A stretch of DNA of 5,027 bases from Deltaproteobacteria bacterium (lineage in GTDB: Bacteria > Bdellovibrionota > JACOXK01 > 2-02-FULL-40-11): contig JACPST010000046.1 in the NCBI GenBank assembly GCA_016193165.1, positions 1 through 5,027 on the forward strand, in the 5' to 3' direction. The position numbers and the translations under genes were made by a program. Under the pieces are notes generated by a model that saw only the letters and a list, made by a program, of their open reading frames with translations, ran no database searches and was not told the DNA's origin. Shown here in pieces: positions 1 to 5,020 of the stretch; position 1 is the stretch's first letter, and each line of letters opens with the position of its first letter.

Positions 1-6
1 ACTTAA

Positions 7-15
7 GAGAGGAGG
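7..15 (+). promoter_or_regulatory. Ribosome-binding site of the deoxynucleoside kinase
   Basis: GAGAGGAGG is a strong Shine-Dalgarno match ending 7 nt before the GTG at 23. It is the reason for accepting a non-ATG start. The promoter must lie to the left of the window. Confidence 0.8.
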
Positions 16-22
16 TTTCGTT

Positions 23-700
23 GTGAATAAAAAATTTATTGCCATCGCTGGCAACATTGGGGTGGGGAAATCCACACTGACAGGACTTCTCAGCGGCCGG
101 TTTGGATGGATGCCCTATTATGAAGTGGTGGATACCAATCCCTATTTGGCTGATTTTTATAAAGACATGCACAATTGGTCTTTTCATCTCCAAGTTTTTT
201 TTCTGTCCAAGCGGTTTCAACATCACAAACAAATGATTCAAGAGCCTGAAACGGTGATTCAAGATCGTTCGATTTATGAAGATGCCCACGTATTTTCAAA
301 AAATCTTTATTATGAAGGAAAATTTAATGAAAGAGATTATCGAAACTACCTTTCTCTTTTTGAATGTATGACGAGTTACTTAAAATCTCCCGATCTTTTA
401 ATCTATTTAAGAGCTTCGGTGGATACGCTTCAGCATCGCATTCAAAGTCGGGGCAGACATTGTGAAAAAGATATCCCCCGGGAATACTTAGAAAGTCTCA
501 ATCAGCGCTACGAAGAGTGGGTGTCTAATTACAAAATTGGGCCAGTACTCATTGTGGATACCGAAAATTTGAACGTTGTGACGCGAAGAAATGACCTTGA
601 ATGTGTGGCCGATCTTGTTTATAAGACCCTAGAAAAGCAGGATAAGTCTCAAAAGAATCTTGCGGAAGTGATTATCTTTAATCCTTCTTTAAAGCCCTAA
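23..700 (+). CDS. Deoxynucleoside kinase (dGK/dCK/dNK family)
   Basis: Cytosolic enzyme expected to phosphorylate a deoxynucleoside (dG, dA or dC) with ATP to the 5'-monophosphate, as a salvage step for dNTP supply. Seen directly: a P-loop GNIGVGKST at residues 10-18; Glu34 in YYEVVDTNP, at the place of the family's catalytic acid; Gln57 in the base-binding region; a DRSIYEDA motif at 81-88, matching the family's ERS/DRS motif; and an arginine-rich LID at 139-148 (RIQSRGRHCE). The 225-aa length suits the bacterial family, whose members are usually slightly over 200 aa. The start is GTG at 23, set by GAGAGGAGG just upstream with about 7 nt spacing. The gene is intact. Base specificity cannot be read from the sequence, so no symbol is given. 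It may be transcribed together with the tRNA that follows. Confidence 0.93.
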   Translation: MNKKFIAIAGNIGVGKSTLTGLLSGRFGWMPYYEVVDTNPYLADFYKDMHNWSFHLQVFFLSKRFQHHKQMIQEPETVIQDRSIYEDAHVFSKNLYYEGKFNERDYRNYLSLFECMTSYLKSPDLLIYLRASVDTLQHRIQSRGRHCEKDIPREYLESLNQRYEEWVSNYKIGPVLIVDTENLNVVTRRNDLECVADLVYKTLEKQDKSQKNLAEVIIFNPSLKP

Positions 701-712
701 TCATTTTGTTTT

Positions 713-788
713 GGGCGATTAGCTCAGTTGGTAGAGCGTTCCCTTCACATGGGAGAGGTCGCAGGTTCGAGCCCTGCATCGCCCACCA
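713..788 (+). tRNA. tRNA-Val (anticodon CAC)
   Basis: A complete 76-nt cloverleaf can be folded by hand. The acceptor stem is GGGCGAT/ATCGCCC (713-719 with 778-784). The D stem is GCTC/GAGC. The anticodon stem is TTCCC/GGGAG with one T-G pair, and its loop TTCACAT puts the anticodon CAC at 746-748, which reads GTG. The variable loop is AGGTC, and the T arm is GCAGG-TTCGAGC-CCTGC. Discriminator A785 is followed by an encoded CCA at 786-788. It starts only 12 nt after the kinase stop codon, so it is probably released from a shared transcript or has a promoter inside the kinase gene. No copy of its 3' end was found elsewhere in the window, so there is no sign here of a tRNA-targeted integration. 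Confidence 0.96.
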
Positions 789-862
789 TTTGTCAAGCTT
801 CGCGAACCAGTTTTTTCCCTCAAGATTTTAAAAAAATAGCCGAAAAAGAAGTAGACTTAAAC

Positions 863-870
863 AAGGAGGA
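863..870 (+). promoter_or_regulatory. Ribosome-binding site fixing the start at 875
   Basis: AAGGAGGA lies 4 nt before ATG 875. It rules out the longer open frame that begins inside the tRNA at 728, and it puts a signal peptide at the protein's N-terminus. Confidence 0.85.
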
Positions 871-874
871 TAAA

Positions 875-1228
875 ATGGTAAAAAAACTAAATGTATTGAT
901 GATAGGGATCGGATTACTTCTTAGCTCAAGTTATTTTGTTCATGCACAATATAATATAGGTATTGGAATGAAAACCTTGCATGCTTCAAATATAAAAAGT
1001 GTCAGTGTTTCTTATAAGGACGTTCAGAAAAATGAAGGTGAAATAGGTATTGTAGCCAATACGGGCGAGTATTATGTTATTTCCATTTCTGGATCAGAGG
1101 CCAATCAAAGGATATTTCAACTTGCTCATGAAATCAAAAATTGTCAAAGCATCCAATTTACGTATCCCCGGCAGCCAGCCTCTTCGAATGTAAATCAAGT
1201 GAAAATGTTTTACCTGACACTTCGGTAA
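875..1228 (+). CDS. Small secreted protein of unknown function
   Basis: This 117-aa protein belongs to no family I recognise. Residues 1-24 form a clear Sec signal peptide: MVKK, a hydrophobic core (LNVLMIGIGLLLSSSYF) and a likely signal peptidase I site after VHA, leaving Gln at the mature N-terminus. No Cys stands at the cleavage site, so it is not a lipoprotein. The mature part, about 93 aa, has alternating hydrophobic segments (KSVSVSYKDV, GEIGIVANTGEYYVISISG, IQFTYP, KMFYLTLR) that suggest a small beta-rich domain with one helix around QRIFQLAHEI. It contains a single cysteine (NCQS), so no internal disulfide is possible. The same frame is open from 728, but that region overlaps the tRNA and is not coding. 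The stop codon overlaps the ribosome-binding site of the next gene, so the two are probably translationally coupled. Confidence 0.82.
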   Translation: MVKKLNVLMIGIGLLLSSSYFVHAQYNIGIGMKTLHASNIKSVSVSYKDVQKNEGEIGIVANTGEYYVISISGSEANQRIFQLAHEIKNCQSIQFTYPRQPASSNVNQVKMFYLTLR

Positions 1229-1231
1229 GGA
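1227..1231 (+). promoter_or_regulatory. Ribosome-binding site overlapping the upstream stop codon
   Basis: AAGGA shares bases with the TAA at 1226-1228 and lies 8 nt before ATG 1240. It favours a start at 1240, in the signal-peptide frame. The ATG at 1260, in the HEAT frame, has no such site. The overlap suggests that ribosomes ending the 117-aa gene feed the next one. Confidence 0.7.
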
Positions 1232-1239
1232 CAAGCAAG

Positions 1240-1368
1240 ATGCCTAAGAATTTTATACGATGGCATGGGTTGGGGAGTATTCTTCTTATGGCCATAGGGA
1301 TGATAGGTCTGAGCCTATTTCAGTTTCCCCAAATGCTCTATGGAGAAAGTATAAGAACAAAAAAATAG
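1240..1368 (+). CDS. Signal-peptide frame of the HEAT-repeat protein (ends at TAG on A7)
   Basis: This 42-codon frame starts at ATG 1240 behind a Shine-Dalgarno site and stops at TAG 1366-1368. The product is a textbook export signal: a basic start MPKNFIRWHG, a long hydrophobic stretch LGSILLMAIGMIGLSLFQF, and a polar end with a possible cleavage site around LYG/ES. On its own it would be a signal peptide with no cargo. The last sense codons are ACA AAA AAA, directly before the stop. Moving one base back at that point gives ATA GAG CAC and leads straight into the HEAT repeats. The joined protein would be 215 aa. I infer that this frame and the next are one gene, separated by a recoding site or by a one-base indel in the A run. 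Confidence 0.7.
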   Translation: MPKNFIRWHGLGSILLMAIGMIGLSLFQFPQMLYGESIRTKK

Positions 1369-1886
1369 AGCACTTGATCAAACAGCTTCAAGATCAGGAT
1401 CATTGGCAAAGAGTACGGGCAGCATTTGCTTTAGGAGAGCTGGGTGGGCGCGCTAAAAAAGCTGTGACTCCATTAACAGAAGCTTTGAAGGATCCAGAGC
1501 CCAATGTGAGGGGATCTGCAGCAAGGGCTTTAGGGAAATTGGGGCCTTATACAAAAAGAGTTTTACCTCAATTGGTAGAGACTCTTAAAGATTCAGATGA
1601 CCATGTGAAAGAGGCTACTGCATTTGCCCTTGTGCGTCTGGGTAAATATGCCAAAGCAGCTGTCCCTCAGCTCATAGAAGTGCTCAAAGACCCCAATGCC
1701 GATGTAAGAAAGTTGGCAGCCTGGGTTTTAGGAGAATTAGGTAAAGACGCTAAAAGTGCGATCCCTCACTTAGCAGAAGCTCTTAAAGATCCAGATGCTG
1801 ACGTAAGAAGATCTGCAGCCTATAGTTTAGAAGATTTAAGGATCTATTTTCCGAATGAAGTAGATCCTATTTTAATCTCTCCCTGA
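1260..1886 (+). CDS. HEAT-repeat protein (PBS-lyase/EZ-type repeats), body of an exported protein
   Basis: The product is a helical solenoid of the HEAT type, a fold that normally binds other proteins. In the frame counted from ATG 1260, repeats of exactly 33 aa begin at residues 45, 78, 111 and 144 (nucleotides 1392, 1491, 1590, 1689). A fifth, incomplete repeat begins at 177. The consensus is DPxxxVRxxAAxALGxLG, then xxAKxAVPxLxEALK. The first 35 residues (1260-1364) do not look like protein and have no ribosome-binding site, while another frame over the same bases encodes a good signal peptide. The real N-terminus is therefore probably at 1240, with a -1 shift at 1359-1365. If so, the repeats act outside the cytoplasm. 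No catalytic residues are visible and the partner is unknown. If no shift occurs, this could be a cytoplasmic protein or a recently broken gene. Confidence 0.8.
   Translation: MAWVGEYSSYGHRDDRSEPISVSPNALWRKYKNKKIEHLIKQLQDQDHWQRVRAAFALGELGGRAKKAVTPLTEALKDPEPNVRGSAARALGKLGPYTKRVLPQLVETLKDSDDHVKEATAFALVRLGKYAKAAVPQLIEVLKDPNADVRKLAAWVLGELGKDAKSAIPHLAEALKDPDADVRRSAAYSLEDLRIYFPNEVDPILISP
1359..1398 (+). promoter_or_regulatory. Candidate -1 frameshift site: A AAA AAA, stop codon, stem-loop
   Basis: The heptamer A AAA AAA (1359-1365) is in the correct phase for tandem -1 slippage from the 1240 frame and is followed directly by TAG. After a 7-nt spacer, CTTGATC (1373-1379) can pair with GATCAGG (1392-1398). 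This gives a 7-bp stem with one T-G pair and a 12-nt loop. Upstream, GGAG at 1342-1345 lies 13 nt before the heptamer, near the distance at which an internal Shine-Dalgarno stimulates the shift in E. coli dnaX. All the parts are visible. That they act together is inference, and a missing A in the assembly would explain the break more simply. Confidence 0.45.
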
Positions 1887-1914
1887 AACCATTGTTGGGA
1901 TCCAAAAATAGCCA

Positions 1915-1943
1915 TAGACAGATCTATAAAATTAGACTATAAT
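1915..1943 (+). promoter_or_regulatory. Sigma70-type promoter of the antitoxin/nucleotidyltransferase operon
   Basis: TAGACA (1915-1920, five of six bases of the -35 consensus) and a perfect TATAAT (1938-1943) are separated by 17 bp. Transcription would start about 7 nt after the -10 box, at or just before the A of ATG 1951. No Shine-Dalgarno site precedes that ATG, so the mRNA is predicted to be leaderless or nearly so. The -10 box lies inside a perfect palindrome, so a bound repressor would block it. Confidence 0.7.
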
Positions 1944-1950
1944 TATAGTC
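1935..1950. promoter_or_regulatory. 16-bp perfect palindrome, likely operator
   Basis: GACTATAATTATAGTC is a perfect inverted repeat that covers the -10 box and ends at the base before the antitoxin ATG. Phd/YefM antitoxins bind palindromes over their own promoters, so this is the expected operator. Two near-identical 12-mers flank it: ATAGACAGATCT (1914-1925) and ATAGATAGATCT (1957-1968). They differ at one base and lie 43 bp apart, roughly four helical turns, and may be extra binding sites. Confidence 0.6.
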
Positions 1951-2256
1951 ATGAAAATAGATAGATCTTATACAGATATCGAGAATTTTCAGTTTGAGCC
2001 TTTGGCCGCTGTAAAGGCGAAGTTATCTGAACTCAATGCCTTAGTTACCCAACAAAGTCTTTTTGTTGTGGTGACAAAGAATGGCAGACCTCAAACGGTT
2101 TTAGTGAAATTTGATCTTTTTAAAAAGCTTCTCAGACACTATCGATTACCAAAGCTTTATTTTGATCCTGCGCTTCTTCGAAGAAAAAAAAGAAATCCCA
2201 TAAAAGAAAAATGGCTTAAAAAGTGGAATCAGCTGGGATTTTATGAAAAAGAGTGA
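1951..2256 (+). CDS. Phd/YefM-like antitoxin
   Basis: This 101-aa protein is probably the labile, DNA-binding partner of the next gene. The N-terminal half fits the Phd/YefM fold: a helix with FEPLAAVKAKLSELNALV (residues about 16-33), then the strand-turn-strand VVVTKNGRPQTVLVKFDLFKKLL (about 39-61), closely matching the family pattern of a strand, NGRP, a second strand and a helix. The C-terminal part from about residue 62 is very basic (RRKKRNP, KEKWLKK) and would be the toxin-binding tail. It is the first gene of the operon, which is the usual order for antitoxins. It has a strong promoter and a palindromic operator, and it overlaps the next gene by 14 nt. No other ATG exists in frame, so the start is ATG 1951 despite the absence of a Shine-Dalgarno site. 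Family assignment rests on motif and context. Confidence 0.75.
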   Translation: MKIDRSYTDIENFQFEPLAAVKAKLSELNALVTQQSLFVVVTKNGRPQTVLVKFDLFKKLLRHYRLPKLYFDPALLRRKKRNPIKEKWLKKWNQLGFYEKE

Positions 2257-2866
2257 TCTCCTTAAACAAGAGCTTGAAGAAGCCTCTCAAATAGAGGAGC
2301 GAGGAGAAAGAGCTTTAGCGATTACAGCAGTGCTTCAAAAGGCTTTTTCACCCTCTCACTTATATCCTATTCTTGTGGGGGGTGCGGCTGTTGAAGTTTA
2401 TACGCAGGGTCTTTATGCTTCTGGAGATATTGACTATGTTTTACCCACCTCTGATGAAGTAAAATCTGTTATGCGAGCGCTTGGTTTTAAAAGAGAGGGG
2501 CGTCTCTTTATCCATCCTCATTTTCAGCTCATCATTGAATTTCCTTCGAGCTTTTTAGAAGAGGGAGAAACGTATCGAGAAATGGAATATCGAGGTGTTC
2601 CCGTTCGAGTTGTTTCATTAGAGGATTTAATGATTGATCGTTTAAATGCGTTTAAATGGGCAAGAGTTTCTATCGAAGGGCAAAATATTCTTTTAATGTT
2701 AGATCGCTATCCAGGCGTTGCTCAAAAGCTCCAAGCCAAAGCTAAAAAACATGATGTGCTAGATGTCTTAAAAAAGCTGATGCAGCTCAAAAAGAAAATA
2801 GAAAAAGAAAAGTTAGATCAGAAGCAGGCCACAGAACTTCTCGAAAAAATTATTCGGAAATCCTAG
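2243..2866 (+). CDS. MNT-type nucleotidyltransferase, putative toxin partner
   Basis: This 207-aa protein has the signature of the DNA polymerase beta-like nucleotidyltransferase superfamily: Gly46-Gly47 (VGGAAVEV), the acid pair Asp62 and Asp64 in GDIDYVLP, and a likely third metal ligand, Glu99, in the strand LIIEFP. A segment SLEDLMIDRLNAFKWAR at 125-141 resembles the helix after the core in AbiEii and DUF6036-type enzymes. Residues from about 165 to the end are a Lys/Glu/Leu-rich helix, probably a coiled coil. Such proteins transfer a nucleotide to tRNA (AbiEii/MenT toxins) or to a partner protein (MntA antitoxins). Which applies here cannot be read from the sequence. The start overlaps the antitoxin gene by 14 nt, with a weak GGGA 4 nt before the ATG, so translation is probably coupled. 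All catalytic positions are present, so it looks active. Exact family membership is uncertain. Confidence 0.75.
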   Translation: MKKSDLLKQELEEASQIEERGERALAITAVLQKAFSPSHLYPILVGGAAVEVYTQGLYASGDIDYVLPTSDEVKSVMRALGFKREGRLFIHPHFQLIIEFPSSFLEEGETYREMEYRGVPVRVVSLEDLMIDRLNAFKWARVSIEGQNILLMLDRYPGVAQKLQAKAKKHDVLDVLKKLMQLKKKIEKEKLDQKQATELLEKIIRKS

Positions 2867-4714
2867 TCTCTTATTGCTCCACACACCCTGGCTGTGAATA
2901 GCGAGGGATGTTGGGGTCGCAAATTTTTGCTCCTTCTTGTGTCGTTCCTTGGGCTGCCGGTTGTTTGGGTTCAGAATATGTCGGTGCGCGACCTTCAGGA
3001 GCTCTGGATCACAATATTTTTTCTCTTCTGCTTTTTGTTCAACTGGCTTTTGTTCTGCCGGCACTCTGGTTTTTTCTATTTCACGTTGTTTTTGCATAGC
3101 CTCTTCTTGCTGACGTTGCTTCGTTGCCTCTTCAATGGCTTTTTGTCTGGCTGATGCTTCTTCTTCAGCCTGTTTCTTGGCTAGTTCTTCTTGGGTCTTC
3201 TTAGCCGCCTCTTCAGTTTGTTTTTTCTGGAGAGCTGCTTGCATTTCTTGATACGCTTGATCTGCTTTTTTCTTTAATTCTGCGACTTCTTGATCTTTTT
3301 GTGCAAGTTCTCTATCTAAAGGTTCTTTCTTGTGAGCCAACTCTCGTTCGTTGGTTAAACGTGCAGCTTCTAATCGATTTTGAAATTGAATTCTTTTATT
3401 ATTTTCTTGTTGAGTGCGAGTATTTAATTGGGGTTGAATTTTTTTCTCAAGATCAATAGCTACAGCCGGACGTATCATGGGCAATGGCTTCTTCCCAGAG
3501 TCTTCCACTTTTTCTTCCCTTTTGTTTTGTTTGACCCACTCATTGAATTCAACTTTAGCCTGTGCAGCTCGATCTTTAGCCTGTGCAACTTCCATCTTCA
3601 TTGCATCTGCTTTTTTTTGTAGTTCTTGAGGATCAGCTAAGGCCTGTACAGACTTAGAACCTTCTAATTGAGCAAGCTCTGATTCTAATTGGGCAAGGAG
3701 TGCTACTCGTCCTGTGACTAATTCAAGAGCAGCTTTTACACTCCATTCCTTTTGTGGTTTTACAGCATTGACATCAGCTATTCTAAAATTAATCACCCTT
3801 AATTCTTCTTCCAAATCTGTTACAACTTTATGTTCAGCAGCATACTGTGTTTGGAGGGGAGCAAGTTTGGTATTTCGCTCTTCTGATGCTTTCTTGATTT
3901 CGTCATTTATTTTAGCATGCAGATCTGTTTTGGCTGTATCTACTTCGGAAATTTGTTTTTCTATAATTTGTCTTGTGTAGGCGTAAGGTGCAGCTTTCAG
4001 ATCGGACTGAGCAACGACCATTGCTGGAAACATTTTTCCAAAGTTAAGAATTTTGATCCATGCATCAACACGATTCATGTGTCCTTGATCCATGGCCGCC
4101 ATGGAGCGCTCCCAGGCAGCTTTGGGGATATTCCATGTACAGGTTGGCCAATCGCGTCTGCACTCTGCATCATAATCATCTGCTAGTTTGTCATGGCCTT
4201 TACGGTTTTCATTATGCATGCTTTTTTCGTCATTTGCTTTTTGAATATCTGCATCGTACTTGGACACTTCTGCCCGTTCTTTGGCAGCGGTGTTTTTCAT
4301 TTTTTCTTCATCGGCTTTGGCCTCAGCCAAACGAAGTTCTAGTGCAGCCTTATAAATGACAAGGTCGTTATAGCTCATTTGGGGTTTTACTTCTTTTGCC
4401 ACGTCACGAATATTGTCAGCCAAACGTTCTGGGTCGACCCCGACATAATTAATGACTTTTTGTATGTCTTCATCTTTATATCCCATGTTTCTTAAAGTGT
4501 TTTTAATACTATCCAATTTATCGGCTGTGTTGTTTAAGCCATCTTTAAGCTCTCCAAGTGGCAAGCCACCGACAGAATCTGTTTTTAGATTAAGAGCGGC
4601 AGTATCTTTTTGAGGATACTCATTATATTGGATGTCATATATTTTTTGGTAGGTTTTATCTCGTTTTTCTTCTGCAACTTTAAGCTCAGCTTCTTTTTGA
4701 CTTTTTTCGCTCAT
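2813..4714 (-). CDS. Large, probably secreted coiled-coil protein (open frame; both ends disrupted)
   Basis: The uninterrupted frame from ATG 4714 gives 633 aa, mostly long charged helices rich in Lys, Glu, Ala and Gln. In order there is an N-terminal coiled coil, a short mixed segment (GGLPLGELKDGLNN), a second coiled coil, and a probable globular piece around 4020-4180 containing AECRRDWPTC, which could form a disulfide. A third coiled coil follows. A TolA-like Lys/Glu/Gln/Ala stretch at about 3020-3420 leads to KKYCDP. I do not recognise a family; a structural or envelope-spanning role is only a guess. The 4714 ATG is doubtful: coding-like sequence runs about 100 codons further upstream without a usual start codon. 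From about 3008 to 2813 this frame looks unnatural and overlaps the convergent gene by 54 bp. The likely original gene ran from about 5006 to 2871, about 711 aa. It may be a pseudogene or carry assembly indels. Confidence 0.7.
   Translation of the reverse strand: MSEKSQKEAELKVAEEKRDKTYQKIYDIQYNEYPQKDTAALNLKTDSVGGLPLGELKDGLNNTADKLDSIKNTLRNMGYKDEDIQKVINYVGVDPERLADNIRDVAKEVKPQMSYNDLVIYKAALELRLAEAKADEEKMKNTAAKERAEVSKYDADIQKANDEKSMHNENRKGHDKLADDYDAECRRDWPTCTWNIPKAAWERSMAAMDQGHMNRVDAWIKILNFGKMFPAMVVAQSDLKAAPYAYTRQIIEKQISEVDTAKTDLHAKINDEIKKASEERNTKLAPLQTQYAAEHKVVTDLEEELRVINFRIADVNAVKPQKEWSVKAALELVTGRVALLAQLESELAQLEGSKSVQALADPQELQKKADAMKMEVAQAKDRAAQAKVEFNEWVKQNKREEKVEDSGKKPLPMIRPAVAIDLEKKIQPQLNTRTQQENNKRIQFQNRLEAARLTNERELAHKKEPLDRELAQKDQEVAELKKKADQAYQEMQAALQKKQTEEAAKKTQEELAKKQAEEEASARQKAIEEATKQRQQEEAMQKQREIEKTRVPAEQKPVEQKAEEKKYCDPELLKVAHRHILNPNNRQPKERHKKEQKFATPTSLAIHSQGVWSNKRLGFPNNFFEKFCGLLLI
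2871..3008 (-). other. Probable true C-terminal coding tail in a second frame
   Basis: Just after KKYCDP the 633-aa frame becomes unconvincing. The alternative frame, open below the TGA at 3011-3009, reads RAPEGRAPTYSEPKQPAAQ and continues to KICDPNIPRYSQPGCVEQ, stopping at TAA 2873-2871. It repeats the Cys-Asp-Pro motif that precedes the break, ends in a Cys-containing tail like the protein's Cys/Pro-rich N-terminus, and stops 4 bp short of the convergent gene. One base inserted between CC and AGAG around 3005-3007 would join the two frames as YCDPRAPEG. No long homopolymer lies at this point. Confidence 0.55.
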
Positions 4715-5011
4715 CGCCCCTTGCAGTTGTCGGTCAAGTTCAGCGACTTCTTTTTCTGCTGCTTCGAGCTCCAGACGAAATTTTTTAACCTCAGCTTTGG
4801 TAGATTCAATTTCAGCCTTCTTGTTTATGATTTTATCTTCTGTTGTTTTTTCTGACTTTACACAAATAAATCTTGGTCGTTTTGGGTACTGAGGATCGAA
4901 TGGGACTGGCCTTGCAACCTGACCTGGCGGACATCGTCCTGCACCTCGTCCTGCCTCTACATTTATATTTGAAACAACTCCTAAAATTGGAATTGAATAT
5001 TTACATTTTAC
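4715..5011 (-). other. 5' extension of the coiled-coil gene without a usual start codon
   Basis: In the same frame as the 633-aa protein, codons are open from GTA at 5011 (after TAA at 5014-5012) down to 4715, with no ATG, GTG or TTG. The translation is protein-like: a short hydrophobic stretch KYSIPILGVVSNINVEA, a Pro/Cys segment with RCPPGQVARPVPFDPQYP and RFICVKSEK, then heptad-rich LELEAAEKEVAELDRQLQ that runs smoothly into the annotated part. The natural ATG at 5006-5004 is one base out of frame and is followed at once by TAA. Removing the T after that ATG would give MKYSIPILGVV, a modest signal peptide. I infer a disrupted or error-containing 5' end. Confidence 0.6.
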
Positions 5012-5015
5012 TTAG

Positions 5016-5020
5016 CCTCT
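5016..5020 (-). promoter_or_regulatory. Ribosome-binding site in front of ATG-TAA
   Basis: AGAGG on the minus strand (5020 to 5016) lies 9 nt before the ATG at 5006-5004. This is good spacing, and it marks where translation of the large gene most likely began. The next codon in that frame is TAA. The promoter would lie to the right of the window. Confidence 0.5.

Noticed and set aside
90..299. Minus-strand 69-aa open frame inside the kinase gene
   Set aside because: It is the shadow of a well-supported gene and shows no recognisable features.
713..788. tRNA 3' end as an integration (att) site for the accessory genes to its right
   Set aside because: No repeat of the tRNA 3' end and no integrase or recombinase is present in the window.
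789..840. Terminator for the tRNA at TTCGCGAA followed by T6 (798-816)
   Set aside because: The TTCGCGAA palindrome leaves no loop when folded and the stem would be too short. No convincing hairpin precedes the T run.
728..874. N-terminal extension of the 117-aa secreted protein starting at ATG 728
   Set aside because: It overlaps the tRNA, has no ribosome-binding site, and would bury the signal peptide. ATG 875 has a strong site.
1260..1364. ATG 1260 as the true start of the HEAT protein
   Set aside because: No Shine-Dalgarno site precedes it and residues 1-35 look random, while the other frame encodes a signal peptide over the same bases. It is kept only as the formal start of the open frame.
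1392..1886. DNA direct repeats or a CRISPR-like array with a 99-bp period
   Set aside because: The periodicity comes from the 33-aa HEAT repeats. The copies have diverged at the DNA level and have no spacers.
2850..2890. Bidirectional terminator between the convergent genes
   Set aside because: No inverted repeat with a T run is visible in or near the 4-bp gap. The transcripts may simply overlap.
2894..4359. Several plus-strand open frames opposite the coiled-coil gene, rich in Phe, Leu and Cys
   Set aside because: They are the antisense of Lys/Glu/Gln-rich codons, lack ribosome-binding sites and do not resemble proteins.
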